A DNA stretch of 64,000 nucleotides. It comes from Cymbidium sinense (lineage: Eukaryota > Streptophyta > Magnoliopsida > Asparagales > Orchidaceae). The notes under the pieces are model-generated. The model was not told the DNA's origin. It did no database searches and worked only from the letters and a program-made list of their open reading frames with translations. The position numbers were made by a program, and so were the translations under genes. Positions 11,973 to 26,900 of the stretch are shown one piece after another. Every line of letters begins with the position of its first letter. Position 1 is the stretch's first letter. Where the stretch lies: assembly GCA_021442155.1 (NCBI GenBank), contig CM038221.1, positions 41,487,648-41,551,647 on the forward strand. Reading direction: 5' to 3'.

Positions 11973-14900
11973 CTGAATCCATAAAACACAGTTAGATTTT
12001 TGAAGAAAAAAATAATGAAGCTCATGGTCCAAGAATCAATATAGTACAAACAAAACCTTATTTATGCCGGTGATCATAATTAATATAAATATTACATCAT
12101 TAATAAAAAATAGCAAATAAATTTATAAAAATTTAAACGAAATGATAGGTTTTCCATCCAGAAGTAAGCTTACAAAATAAAACCAAATTCCTATCCGAGT
12201 GTCTAGAACAAAAAATAAATATATTTAAGAGGATGAGTATGCCCAGTGCATAAAAACCATAAAAAAATAACTCTAGGGATGGGTTCATGTTGCCACTCTT
12301 TGCATCAGATAAACTCTATCCGTGATTCAAATACATGATGTGGAGGACAGGATAAAAGAAATATTACCATTGTGACCAAATCCAACCTAAATGTTATTTT
12401 TAGGTTTAAAAGTTGTACATAAGAATATCAAAATGATAGAATTCTTTCAACCTTTACAAGGAATCAGGATAAGTTGAAGCCCAAAAAAAAATGCAAGAAA
12501 GAATACTAGAAAATTGCATAGTGAAAAACTATTAAAATTGAAGCGCAGAGTAAAAGGCTATTTAAATTAAAAAAATGCAACACCAAAACAAAGGATATTA
12601 CGGTAGATTTTGATGTTAAGCAATGAATTTATGTTCTAAAAGATAAATCATGCATGTTAAGTTATTATCTTTGAACTAACTAGTCAAAGATAAAACATAA
12701 GGGTTAAGAAAATATTTACTATCTTTGAATAACTAATGACAAATAAATACAAGGAAACCATGTCAAGCCAACATATACGTGAATATTATTTCTTGATAAA
12801 AAAGAAGTTAGACAACTGAAGTGCTTCTCAAGCTTCAAATTTCACAAATACTCAAGATAATCATGGAATCGCCAAAAAAGGAACAAGAGAGATAAAATAA
12901 CCGAGACTCAATAGCATACCTTTTGGTCAAACTGAGTTTCCTTTATTGACCAATAATAGTCATATCCAAAGCTTATCATTCTTAAAATGACTGCAACAAA
13001 ACAAAAAACAGAAAAGTAAGACCTCCCATCCTGCCACCAAACAGACAAATAATTTTACAATTCTAATAGTGTTGAATGTCGTCCATGGAAGTGTTAGAAA
13101 CTTGACACACATGGATAGCCACTAATGTGGGACAAGTACGAATCATTTAAATTTATTTTTCAAACCAAACAAAAATTTTATTAACAAGATAAAGAGAAAA
13201 GCACAATACTAGCATTTAACAAAAATATCAAAATAAAAAGAGAGATACAAAAGAAAAATATAAGATCATTTGGAACCCCCAGCTTGATATGTAGTGAACA
13301 TTAAAAAGTGATGATAAACCTTCTTCTGATTTATGCCCCTTCTAGTATAAAACATATGAAATCTTTTATCAATGAGGGAGTCAATACTCTGAATGTTCCA
13401 ATTAGAATCCGAATCTTGTTATAATAGATGAACATCATTTTGTTCACAACATGGAAGAAGTTGTGACATTTCTAGAACTTCCTGAGTATTCTCAATGATA
13501 TCAACAATTGGAGAGAATAACACCAAGGGGTTAATAAGTGGCAAAATATCAAGCAATGATTCTGGTTCATGATTTGAACAGGGTGGGTCTCCAACAAACA
13601 ACGAGAGGGATCAATGAGAGCATCAAATGGAGGGGTTTGTAATCTAAATTTAGATTGCCTCAACTCAGGATGTGCCTTGAAACATTTAGAAAATATCTAT
13701 CCAAAAATATGACAAGAAGAACAATATGAATGTATATTTTCAAATTTCACTTTTTGTGAATACCCCTGACGAATGAGATCCAATCCACACCTCTTTATGA
13801 AAACTAACTGTAACATCCAATTCCACCAGGTCTCCGGCCACAGAGGGCCTAGTAAAATAAGTTGTTGCAGCACTCACCTATAATAGCTTGTCAAAAATGG
13901 AAGCTGATGACAATAAGGTAGATTGGTTGAAATAGTGCGGGCGAAAACATGGAAAAGAGATCTAAACAGGAGTGATATGAGACTCCACAGAGCAATAAAA
14001 ATGAGAAGACAATTTTTAACAAGTGCATTGCGAAGCCATTAATGCAATAAGATCAACGAGGAAAAGTCTAATGTAATATGCTTCTAAGAAAAATTTTATG
14101 ATGATATGCCTAGGATCAATAAGCCTAACAAAATAGTCACCAATCAAAAGTCAAAAAAGTTCAACAATAGTGACATGCACACATAAGTAATGGCTCCATG
14201 TATCATAAACTCTTCCTCGATGATGATCCTCATTGTAGAAAATCATTCTTTAGTTGTAACTCAACAATATGCCAATCTTTTTGGCCATAACACATGCATT
14301 GTGCACTAAAACTAATTCATCCCAAACTTATAACTACAATTTGGGTAAAGCTCCAGCATGCTCACAGCGCCCAAATAAAATTTCCTCTGCTGTGCTTGGA
14401 AAAGAAGCCATTTAATGTGAAGCCAAAACAGTATTGATGCATATCTAATATCATTAAATTTTTCAGAGATTTACAAACATAACACCTAAAGCTATTATAT
14501 TTTCATATTTAACACTAAATAAAAAACCAAAATGATCCCAACTTTTTTTTGTTGGCCCAAACAATGTATAAGTTCGATTTTATCCCTAGACTATTTAAAT
14601 AAAAACCAACTAGCCCCACCATCCCAATTGATGCTTAAACTTGATAGACAGGGTGTGAGATTAATAGAAATTTCTAGGAGGCAATGAGTTAAGGTAATAT
14701 AGGAATTTCAAAGTTGTTGCTAGCTTCTTTTTTTCTATTGCAATAATAGGAATTGGAGTTGATCAAGCAAATGAAGAGGAGCGAATTGTTGCATGCCCAC
14801 ACACTACGAGAACTGGATACAACCAAATGAACAGTGAGGAGTTATTTGTAGCTTCCTCAAGTATCAACAAAGCGGAGAGAATAATCTCAATATTCTTCTG

Positions 14901-17900
14901 TGTTTTGACTAGTAAATTATTTTTGCATTATTTTTTTATATTTTAGGTATACAATAGATTGGTAAGATTTCGCAGCAAGGGATTGAGAAAATTTTCCATC
15001 CACCTTAGGGTAATATTTCCAATCAATGGTTTTTTTTTTTTAAAGTTTAGAATATTTTATAAGAAAAATATTGACAGTAACTGCTAAAATTTATGGTTTT
15101 TATATGGATTAATTTCATCACAGAACATCTAAAGAAAACAAGAGACATTGGGAATATTATCAACAGATTATATAATGTTGTCTAAAAGCAGCTTAAGGAT
15201 TCAAATTTTTTCACAATTAGTTTATAACCTGATTGCAACAGTTGATGTGCAAATAGAAAAGCCTAATGATAGAGATGTAGTTGTCAAAAATAGACATGGT
15301 GATGATAAGGAATATGACAAATATGAATGCAATGAATCATATGATTGCAAAAAAATTCAAAATAGTGATTATAATATTCAATAAGATGACCATTTATTTG
15401 AAGACAATGAGATCATCATTTTGAATTTGCAAGTACTCGGGATAGAGAAGAAGGCATTGACATACAACTTGAGATATAAAAGAAAGAAGACCTATGGATT
15501 GAGGTGCTTAGGACAAAATATTCAACAATTGACATCAACATTTTTTATTCAATTACTTTAAACAACAATATGTAGCTAAAAAATAATAATAATAATAATA
15601 ATAAAAATAAAAAAAATAAAAAAATGTAGCTACCATTTTTTTCAGTTTACTATTCTTGTAATGACAAAAAAAACAAATTGGTGTGTTTGATCTTACACAA
15701 ACAATAAGTATTTAGAAGGTGTAATGCGCTGATAGATAGTGTTTAAATAGGTATCGTTTAGCCTGAAGGATAAGAACTTGTTTTTATTGATGATTCTATT
15801 TTAAAGGTATATTTAATAGGCATAGATTTAATGCCCAAAAGCTAAAAACACAACTTCAATACTCATTGCCAAGTTCTTCTTTATTCTTTTATTTTGAAAA
15901 TATACTATCAATCTGATAACAAGTAACCTTAATTATACATCTCATATAGCTCTTAATCAATTTTGATTTTGTATGTTATAATAGTGAAAACAATTAGCCA
16001 TTTGAAATCTATATTTTTCATCTTTCTAGAAAGAATGATTTCAATGAAATCAATATACAAATTTAAAACATAACATTCTAATGGAATAAATATACAGAAA
16101 ATAAACTCGTTCAATGACTTGGCACAATTTAAATCCACTTCTGTTGTATGCAAAGTGAATTATCATATACAAGAAAATAAGGAAAGTATAAAAATAGATT
16201 TTTTTTATAAAAATTGTATCCTTAAAATAAACTCATTTTAACACCACTATGATTTTCATTCGTTTAGATGTCATAACTACTTTGATCCCTATATACAGAG
16301 TCTAGAATGGCCCTCATAAATAGTCAGAAGACCATTTCAATCTCATTCTCTTCAACATTTCAATTTTACTATTTACTAGCATAACCATTGGAACTTTAGA
16401 TAACGACAAACATGCCACTTAACAATTAATTTATGTCAAAGCTTCCTCATATGTTATCGATCACACAAATGCCCTACCCAACGAGAACGATTCTCCCATA
16501 TAAGATCTCATCATAACTTCCTCACATCTTCTTTGACCTTCAAATGCCACCTATCTCATCGTTAGCGAGATCCCATAACAACTTCCAATCTCATCTTTAT
16601 CATCGAGGGCCAACCTTCACAAGCCATGTTCTTCATTGAGGATGGGGGTTCACAATTCTTGATCCCATTGTCAGTAAAATCCTGTTGTCTTCCACACCTC
16701 TAAATCATTATCTAGGATTTCACAATTTTGAATAGGAGATACTAACAATATTATAAGTTTAGTATATGGCAAAGTTTAAATCTTATGTAGATAGAATATC
16801 TTTTGGTGTTATGTATGATAATCCCCAGAATATTTTACATGCAAAAATTTCTTTTTATAAGTAATGCTATACAACCTTCCTTGAATTATTTCTTAACAGG
16901 ATGGCCACTTGCCATATTTATCACATTACACCAAAGAAGAATAAATTACTTTAAAATACACGAAGCCTCCAACACGCTCAACCAGCATCCCATTACATAT
17001 ACATGTCCATATGCTAAATGCTGAATAGAACATAAGTTAGTTTTAAGGCAATTTTGCAAACACACAATAGGACAAGCGATCAAGATTCCAGACTCTTCAT
17101 ATCAGAATCAAATCTATTATTCAGCCAATATACACGTTGGTTAATTGATAAGCCTGATGTGATATTAAGATCATTAAGCAACAAAAATTAAAAGATTTTT
17201 AAAGAATTTAACTTGTTACTTCACAATCCTACAGAAAGAATTCTATATTTTTATAAAAAATAAATCACACACGGGGTTATGAACAAAAAATTTCAATTAT
17301 AATAGGTTTACATCAAAGATCATCATTGAGTTCATATTTTGTTGTATTTAATTATGATCCTTATGAAGATGCTTACCAAGGATTTTCATAATGAGGAGCC
17401 ATAGTGAATGATTTCCTCACATTATATAATGTTAACTTGTGAAAAAACTTCTAGAATGAGTGAAGTTAAAACAATAAAACAACTGTTTAAGAGAGAAGAG
17501 ACTTGTGATTACTAAAAAAAGAAATTGAGAATAAAACATGCAATTTCAGTGGTAGTGATATAACAATTATCAATAATAATAAAAGATGATATGATGTCTA
17601 CATGTAATTTGTTTAATTATATTGTACTTATAATACAAGATATTGGGGACATAAAAGCTACAATTAAAACAATAATGCATGGATCTGAGCGTTGGGCCAT
17701 AAAAAGTCATTGATAACTATGTTAAGTGTAGAAAAAAATAAATATAAGATAGATGTGTGGCAAATCTAGAAAAATAAATAAATAAATAAATGGCTATATT
17801 AGAAGGATATTAGGGTTGGCATTAGTGATGTCAAAGCACTAAGGCTGTGTTCGGGGCAACATTTTGGCTGCGGTGTGGGTTATTACTGCGCTACAAATCT

Positions 17901-20900
17901 TGTTTAAGAGCGGGATAATAAGAAATTTTTCGAAAATTTCATAATTGAAAACGGCATCTCGCGAATGGAGATTGAAACATGCGGTCTGCGGTTTCATTCT
18001 CTTTTTTAGGTTTTTTTTTACTCCAGTGCCCTTCACGCAATCTCAAACAACCTGCGGAACTTTCTCTCACGACGACGAGGATTGCAAACCTTCATGCAAT
18101 GATCACTCGTAAAGTCTCTTTCTCTCTCTCTCTCTCTCTCTCTCAGTTATCACGATCTTATTAGTTGCATACCTTGTTATTTTTCTTCTTCGCGATCTCT
18201 TGCTCTCCTTCGTGAAACCCAATTTTCACCTCACTATGGCACGATTCTGCGACTAATCACTATAGTTCAACAACTTCTCGTAGCAGATCAATGTTCCCCG
18301 CACCTCAGGTCACCATGCTCGGTCCGCGGCTTGATATCCCTCCCAACTCCTCCCGTCCGCAGTTCTCGGGATCGAAAAATACGATAATTGTGAAAAGATT
18401 GAAAATTATGAAAAGAACTAAAACATGGATCAACAGGACTTAGTTGGGATCCTAGAAAGATGACAATTGTTGCTTCAGATGATTGGTGGAAAGAAAAATT
18501 AGAGGTGATGTTAATTTACATTGGTCATTCCTTTTCAATTGATTATTATGTGCAAGTCAATCTAATTATTGTCTTTTCATTAATGATATATAGGTTGTAT
18601 TGAGCGCAAAAAAAATTCAAACATTGTGGCATTGACCTAGAACTTGAAGAAAAACTGGACATAATGTTTGGTGGGGTCGTCGGTACCGGAGCTCATGCAT
18701 ATGCTCCTGGTGAAGAAGTTAAAGAAGATTTGAATCAATATGGTGGGTCTAAACAGAGTGAGAGCTCTAATGAACCTGACGAAGTTTCATACCATACCAC
18801 AAAAAAGCGTACAAGAATCTAGTCATACCGAACGCCAATATTTTGTAAAGCCAGTACGTGGGAGAAAGAAGACAAGCGGAAGATTTTTTGAGAGATCAAA
18901 TTTCGCAACTAAGAACGACATGTTCAAATTTATCTTTGAGATCAAGTACATCACGTGCTCCACTATCAATCTTTGATATTGTTAAAATGCTTGAGGAGAT
19001 AACTGAAGTTTATGAAGATATCCCACTTTATCTTTACTCCACCAAATTGCTTGAGAACTCTAACAAAAGAGAGATGTTTATGTCAATTGCCGCTGAACGG
19101 AGAGTTCATTATCTGCTTTTTTTATGAAAATCATGGAGGCTGAAACTTTGTAAAACAACCTGCAAATTGTGTTTAGGGTTATAAGTTTAGAATGCTTTGT
19201 GACTTGTGGACATTCTTATCTATTTTTGTTGGAATTTTGCTATATTGTCTTTTGGACTTTTCAACAATGGGACTTATTTATATTGTATGCGATTTGTTAT
19301 TTTTTCAATGATTGGTAATCTTGTATGAATTATTTCATGGAATTTTTTTGTATCGCTACAATTATGATGACAACAGGTAAGAACTTTGCAAGGTTATAGC
19401 TACTATTGTGTACTTAGTTAATGAGTATTATGAATCATATATCTGTAAGACTCCTTCAATGACAACAACATACGTTGGAGATAAATGGATTGGGGAATTG
19501 CTTACAGAAAATACAAAAAGATTTCATAGCCTATTTCATATGTCACAAGTCATTTTCCTTGATCTCTTGCAAGATTTACAAACATACCACGAGCTTCAAG
19601 GCTTAAAGAACAATAATAAGAGAGGTGTTGGGGATCACACTTTATATATTATCACACAATTAGTCAATAAGTGTAGAATGTGAGCGCTTCCAACATTCAT
19701 TTGAAACAATTAGCAGATACTTTAGCATTGATTTATATGCTCTGGTTAGTTTGGCATCTACTGTTGTGAAACTCTTAGACCCTACTTTTTTGAGTACACC
19801 TATTGAGATATCTTATGATTATCGATATAGGCCATACTTCAAGGTAAAATTTTACACATTAGTTTTCATATTTTCTTATTGATTACTTGAATGTGTTTTA
19901 AGAACTAAAATGTGATATAGGACTGTATTAGAGCAATTGGAAACACATGTGGATGCTCATGTTCCTAAAGCTGAGAAGGTGGCTTATATTGGAAGAAGTG
20001 GTTCGTTGACTCAGAATGTAATGCAGTATGTGACTTTAACATGTGCTTTATGTTTCTTATGGCCGATTGGGAAGGAAGTGTATATGATAGCCACATCTTT
20101 AAATTTGTAATACGCTCTTGACAATAAAATGTTTCAATGCCACCTCCAGGTAAATGATAATTCCACTTATATAATCGTTTTCTTTTTATAAGCTTTATTT
20201 ACATAAATAATCTGTATATTGTAATAGAAAAGTATTATCTTGTGGATGTTGGGTACCCGATGCAACGAAAATTTTTAAAGTCATTCCCTGAACAAATACC
20301 ACATCCCAGATTTTGAAAGAAGTAGTCAAGTGATTTTTGGTAGAAAAGAAATATTTAATAAGCGACACTCATCATTGCGTGGTGTTATTGAAAGAGCTTT
20401 CAGAGTTTAGAAGAATGGATGATTTTAAGGGACATGTTTACATATTCTTTCAAAAAACAAGTTAAACTAATGGCAGCTACAATGGCGGTATATAATTATA
20501 CATGACACTATTCTTCAAAATATGACATTTAATTCAATAGTGTAGAGAGAGATCAAATATATATTCCACATGAAGCATATGAATACAAGGTTGGTCAATC
20601 AATGATAGATATCAAAGATGTGGAAGGTCAACAAACTCAAGATGATGAAGATGCTGAGATGATGGTCGAGCTAAGAGAACAGATCATGAATGCTTTACTT
20701 AATGAGTGAAATTTCATTGAATGATTCATGTCATATAAGCACATCTATTATATTACTAAAACTTTCAATCCTTAGTAAATTTGTAACAACTTGTACTTTC
20801 TCGTTGCAAAATTTATAGTTCATTATGTGGTGAAATTGAGAATTTATATGAATTGTTATTCCTCATTTTGCTTGAATGTTAATATTTGATTTTAAAAATA

Positions 20901-23900
20901 AAAGGAAGAAGATAACATATCAAATGCTAGGTTCAATATGCTAAAACATCATAAAGACTCCCTCGAAATTTAACAAGAAATGTAACTTAATACATGTTAT
21001 TGTATGTAAATGTGTTTTTGCTTTAAAATGACATCAATGGAAGCCATACATATTCAAGTTTACTTAATATCCGATAACTACCTGACTTTGTAGATTAATC
21101 TAACATGTTTGAAGGCATGTATGTACTGCATCACAACTTATGATACTAAAACTTCACATGGTTTAAAAAAGGGCTCTCTTAGACCACAACAGTCCTACCA
21201 ATTTCAGGTCTAGGGAGGGGAATTCATGTATACAGTAGATCTTTAGAGAGAAAACTTTGTGATTCAAACTTAAGACTTATAGACCAAATGGAGTAAAAGA
21301 AAAAAAATTAAAGCCAAGTTCAAGGCTTGACGACATTGTGAAAACACACTTCCTTATCAAAGAGTAAGCACTTCACATATTAAACCATTGATCTACCCAG
21401 AGCTATCTAGCCTTAGGCCACATATGGTAATGTTATATTACTATGGATGAAAAAAAAGACAACTTGCTCAAAAAGTTCAATCTCCGTGGTCATAAGTCCA
21501 TGGTGAGGTGCATGCAGGACAACACATTTTCCATAGTATTTTTCTCAAATAAATTGACATTGTAGTATGATAAGTTTTTAATTAGTAATCCAGAGAAACA
21601 ACATTACAAAACAAAGTCTTAACCCAACTATCTGATGAGCTTTTTGGGACTTCTGATGCAGAAAAATAAGGCCAGGCCCAAATTTATTTAGCCAATAATA
21701 AATAATATAAAAAACAACACAGAAATCCAAACACTAGTTATATCAAAATCCAATAATATGCAATGAAGGAATTCTGGATTGGGTATTGAGATGCAACAAA
21801 ATGGCAAACAACCAATACGGCTTCTTGGTACATTCAACTAACTTTCATAATTACTTTAACCCACAAAAATTAAGACCTAGAAATTGGTAGCCGATACATC
21901 TTTCTAAATGACCGCAAAGGATTCCAGAAATCTAGCTCCCAGTGTACTGAACACTCCTAGTATATATTTTACCAATGAATGTGATCTTGTTCTGAATTAC
22001 ATTTAAAACAATGATAACTAAAAAGCTGAGGCAACCAAGATATCGAATGTCAGTTGAAATCCAAAGGGCATGCAACTGCATGGAAAAAAACATGTTCTGT
22101 AAATCCTTCACAAATAAAATTCAAGCTTCTGAAGCATTGTTATATTTGATGATGAAAAAGTTGTAGCTAAAACAATTAAAGACAAGCAGTACAAGAAAAA
22201 ATAAATAAATTTCTAATCATCAAATTCAGAAGACTAATGCAATTGCAAGCATTAACATATAAGCATTATTAGGGTAGTCCACCCATCACTGGCTTACTAA
22301 TCTTAACTGAGCGTACAAAACCAACATTTTCGATGACAGCATTTAACAGTTTAAGGAATTGAGAAACAGAAGCTTTCAACAACAAACTTTTATGTCGATT
22401 ACCAAGATTAAAGCATATCTGCCAACGAAAGGAACCACGATAGTTGTCCAAAAATGCCCAGCGATTCCTTTTGAGAAAAAATGAAGTTAAACAAAAAAAA
22501 AAACCCAAAAAAAACTGGAACATAAACGAATTCATTATCTCAAACATCATGTTACAAACCCAAATAAAGAGAAAGAGTATCCATCATAGATGCGGTTCAA
22601 CAATAGAAATGATATGTTGAAAATCCAGAGAACATACAAGTAAGATTTTGATTTTGCCAAAACCTGCCAAAAATAAGTAAATTTACAAAGAAAAAAATTT
22701 TAGAAAACCTCTGAAACATAGACATTTACAGTAATTATTAAACAATAAAATGGAAAATATGTAATGTTTTACTTTTAAATATTTAAAATCTACCTAGAAA
22801 TTTAAATTTGAGCTTAAGAACAGAAATGAGTTCATAAGTTCAACACAACATGAATGTTGATATGTATAGTAAATTACCTCAAATTAGAATTAGCGTCACG
22901 AAAGAGTTGCGCTAATATATGATCCACATTGAGAAAACTCAAGAACTTATTTTTTTCATGAATAAGAAATGACGATAACTTTAATCCAATAAACTTATAT
23001 GGATATGTATTTCATCAATGAGAAGATATTACAGAAATTTGCATTCCAAGTTCACAATTTCAGAGTTCATAAAAGAGACATGTTTGATATTTCACCTTGA
23101 TAAACCAACAAGAAACTGTACAAGGAATGCAAGTATAGCACAATGAAATGAGATAGACAAGAACTACCAGTATCAAATTGACGAGCCTTGAGAACCGTAC
23201 ATTCACAGGGAATGAGAACAAAAACTTTTTCAAATTTTAGTGCATATTGGAATGAATATAAACAGCTCAGAAAAAATACAAACTTTCAACCAGAAAAAGA
23301 ATAATTGATATAGGAAATCAGCCAGAAAAAGTTTCATAGAAAAGAATCTCCATCAACTAAGGGGTAAGGTTGCTTAAATCAAGCCCTACCACAAAAATCT
23401 GCTTTATAAATTTCACAGAAACAACATCTCCAACAGCGCAATGGTGAAATGCTTAAATCACCCTTTCCCGGACATGCATGTGCAAGAGCTTCATGAACTA
23501 AATAGGCCTTTTTTTTATCAACCAGTAATAGTTTACCGATATAACTATCAAGAGGTCAAGTTAGGCCATTTCTGATAATTATATTGTTGTGCATATCAAA
23601 TAAAGTAAGAATTTCAAATTTCTAAAGAAGAAGCTATAGAAAAGAGCAAACCTTTGCAAGGAAATAGTTCGCTGAAGCAATTGAGAGGACAAACACTACA
23701 CTGCATTTTTTAAGAATTGATGGATTAATAAAATAAGAGATTAAAAAAAAAGAGAACATGTCAGAAACCAAGAAGCATACCATGCTCCATGTAAGTGTAA
23801 TATGTATGCCAACGACATTAAAACCCAAACAACTGACATCTCTCTCCCTTTCAAGTAAAAATGACTTCTCAAGGCAATTGCACCAAAAGTGAAAAGACCC

Positions 23901-26900
23901 AAAACAAAGGTAAGAATTGGTAAATTTCCATGAAAGTTTCTCCACTGTGCATCAGAAAGATCCTGTCAATAAGAGAAAAGATACAGATTTATAAGGGTCC
24001 TTCACCATTCTTCCATAACATATTTCCATCGAAATTATGGATATAATCAATGATGATAAAAATAAAAAAAAAGAGAGATGAACATTAAAGATGAATAGGA
24101 AATAACAAACCATTTAGAGACAGCCCTAAACTTTAAACATTATAGAATAAACATGTTATCACAACTATGAGCATGACAAATTTGACAGAGCCACACATTT
24201 ATGAGCTGCAACAATAAAAGGCATGTAAAGCAATCAATCAGGCCCTACAACATGGACTAATCTTCCTTGAATGTACCCCAGGAAAATCAACATTGTTATT
24301 ACTGTATTCTACCATGTCTACAAGGTTTGGTGATGTTGAGCCTCTACCTTTGTTTAATAGGGCAGTATATGATTTTATTTAGTCAAGAGGAACTAGCAGA
24401 TGGATTTAATAAGGTTTTCCATGAACAGTGAGCCTTCCTATTTTTAACAGAAGTTAACAGCAATGACATAAAACTTTTTCCAAAATAGTGGGGACTTTAA
24501 CAGACTATAAACTGCAATTTCCAGCCACTGCCACCCATGCCAATTACCTAGCAATCATTGCAAATGTAAAAGCAATGCCCCAGATAAAAAATTGAGCAGA
24601 ACATAAATACCAAAAGTACTACATGAAGCTTGTTGGGATGAGAATAATGAAAAGATCAATGTGGTAGGGGAAACCCACTCCTTTTTCATATATTACAATC
24701 CAAAGTCCCAGTGAGTAAATTAGTAACTCAAACAACAGAAGTATAGTTCAGAATAGCAATGACTCCAAAAAAAATACCAATATTTCCCCACTCCACTAGT
24801 CAAGACTCCTTAACGTTGCAACCCATCAATCACAGTTTATTTGGTCATCCATAGCTTGCTTCAACCCACTTGCAACTCCTCATTAGAAGATCAACCCTGC
24901 AAATCCATGAATACCTCAAATCAGAATCATCTTCTTCAACAATTTTGTTACCTCTCTTCCACAGTAGCAGCAAATGCATCACCACCATCATCATCTAAAA
25001 TGCTTTGATTTTATCCATCCATATCCAAATTCAATTACTATATAAGTTGGTATAGAGGGCAATTTTTAACAACAACTAACACAAGGTTCCACATTTGTTG
25101 CACAATTAGAATGAAACTCAATATTAATACTTCCCTATTTTCATGCTAACTTCTGCGCAGATGAGGGCTTATTTTAAGTGGAGTGGTGTTGGGATTAAGG
25201 GTCAATCAGCTGTCTGTTCACAAATTCATAAGCTTTTGGCGATTTGGTTAAGTTTATTTTCCCATGTCAGCTTTCTCAAGTAAGAAAGTGGAAGAACACT
25301 TACTCAGTACATTGACTTTCAAGAAGATGCCTATCGCCAGGTATATCTTAGCTTCATTGAACAAAACTGCTATTAGCAATAAGCCGTATTTTGGCTTATT
25401 GGATTAAACCTTTATACCTGCTCGATAGTAAACTTACAAGTGTACAGTCATTCACCACTTCACCTAAATTAGCTAGAGTACTAGTACATGGAACTTTCTG
25501 CTATACTTGGAAATTTCTGCCAGGTTAGGAGATACATTGAACAAGACCTTGATCCTAAATAGCGAGGAGATTGTTGACATATTTCAATCATTTAGTTACC
25601 AATACGGCAACTCACAAAAGATAAACATGTTAATTTTGATGTGAGTCTCAAATTAGTAGACGGCCCCTAAAAATAGTTTAAATCATTTTTGAGAGGCAAG
25701 TTGAGCAGACTTATGGTAATTTGCTTGCATGAGTAATGATATATGAGTCTTCAAGTTTGAATAGCAATCCACTAGAAATTAGATTTATCAATCCAAAATG
25801 TCAATCATCCATTGGAAATTAAGTTAAAGGCCTTCAATAGACTCCATCAGAGGTGTAAGTTTTAAGAATTTATAGGTTAACATAGTGATTACCAAGGGAT
25901 TTAAGTTTCAGGTTGCTGGCTATATAGTTGAATTTAAAATGAGCTCCAATGAGATTAATCATATTTTGTTTGAGTGGAAGTAGCATTTGGTTGGTAGACC
26001 CATCGGGAATAAATATAGCTTTATTAAATAGGTTGGCAAAGTAACCTACTGCATAATTTGACTAGATGAGGTAGCAATTAAAGGGTGGATAGGGGCATCA
26101 ATCATGTCGACCTCATTGCAAGGAGATTGAAAAGCTCATCTCGAAGTTATACTTTTGAATTAGTGGACATTTCATATAGAAAAACACTTAGGGTATGTAG
26201 CTATAGTTTAATCTTATTTTGGAGACAGTAATTTTAACCAAAAAAAAAGGATAATTCAATCTTGCACGGACGGGACAAATAGAATTTAGGAGTATTTGAT
26301 ATATTGTGGTCATATTAGATAGTCAATTATGTTAACCTCATCACAAGAGAGATAAAGGATGTAATTTAAGAGTGATAATTTAACCTCATCCAACAAAAAT
26401 AGTTTCATCTCAAAGGAATTAAGAGGTTGGCATTTTTAATAGAGTATTAAATGTGTACAAACTCAATGTAATTTGACAACTTGAAAAAATTGACATAAAA
26501 TTAAATTATTTAATTTCTACAATTCTTGAGTGAAAAATAATAATAAAAGTATTTCAGTGATCTTATATTCCGATATAGTGGAATTTGGGCTTCAAAGTTT
26601 TACCAAAGGTAGGAATAGATGAGGGAAGACTACTCGCTAATATTTATAATTTTATAATATGACTTTATTAATAGGTTGGTAGAGTAACCCACTATATAAT
26701 TTGCCCAGATGAGACAACAATTAAAAAGGTGGGGTGGGGGGCATTTACATGCTTCTAGTATAGAAGCATCAATGAGTCAACATCATTGCAAGGGGAATGA
26801 AAAACTCATATCGAAGACTTTTGCCTAAGTGGACATTTCATATAGAAGAACACTTTGAATATGTAATGGTAGTTTATCCTTAATTTAGAGATGATGTTAT

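Larger units (their letters stand above)
17843..20900 (+). mobile_element. PIF/Harbinger transposon, 3' end not found
   Basis: Starts GGCTGTGTTCGGGGCAACA directly after TAA (17840-17842), a typical Harbinger end and target site. It contains, in plus orientation, remnants of the two usual proteins: a Myb/SANT-like protein and a DDE transposase. A CT microsatellite lies in its leader (18119-18144). I searched by eye to about 21300 for the inverted end (CCGAACACAGCC-like) and did not find it, so the right boundary is only the end of recognisable coding sequence plus trailer. Confidence 0.6.

Noticed and set aside
11768..12049. 93-codon minus-strand frame as a gene
   Set aside because: A different frame of the same DNA contains MBOAT exon 8 with correct splice sites; this long frame is a shadow.
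15148..15384. 78-codon acidic frame as a small gene
   Set aside because: No motif, no visible splice partners, located within a large intron among TE debris.
20880..21000. Continuation of the RTE LINE after the Harbinger element
   Set aside because: A weak resemblance to the LINE 'RLRWFGHV' segment was noticed, but there is no TAA-flanked inverted end and the match is too poor.
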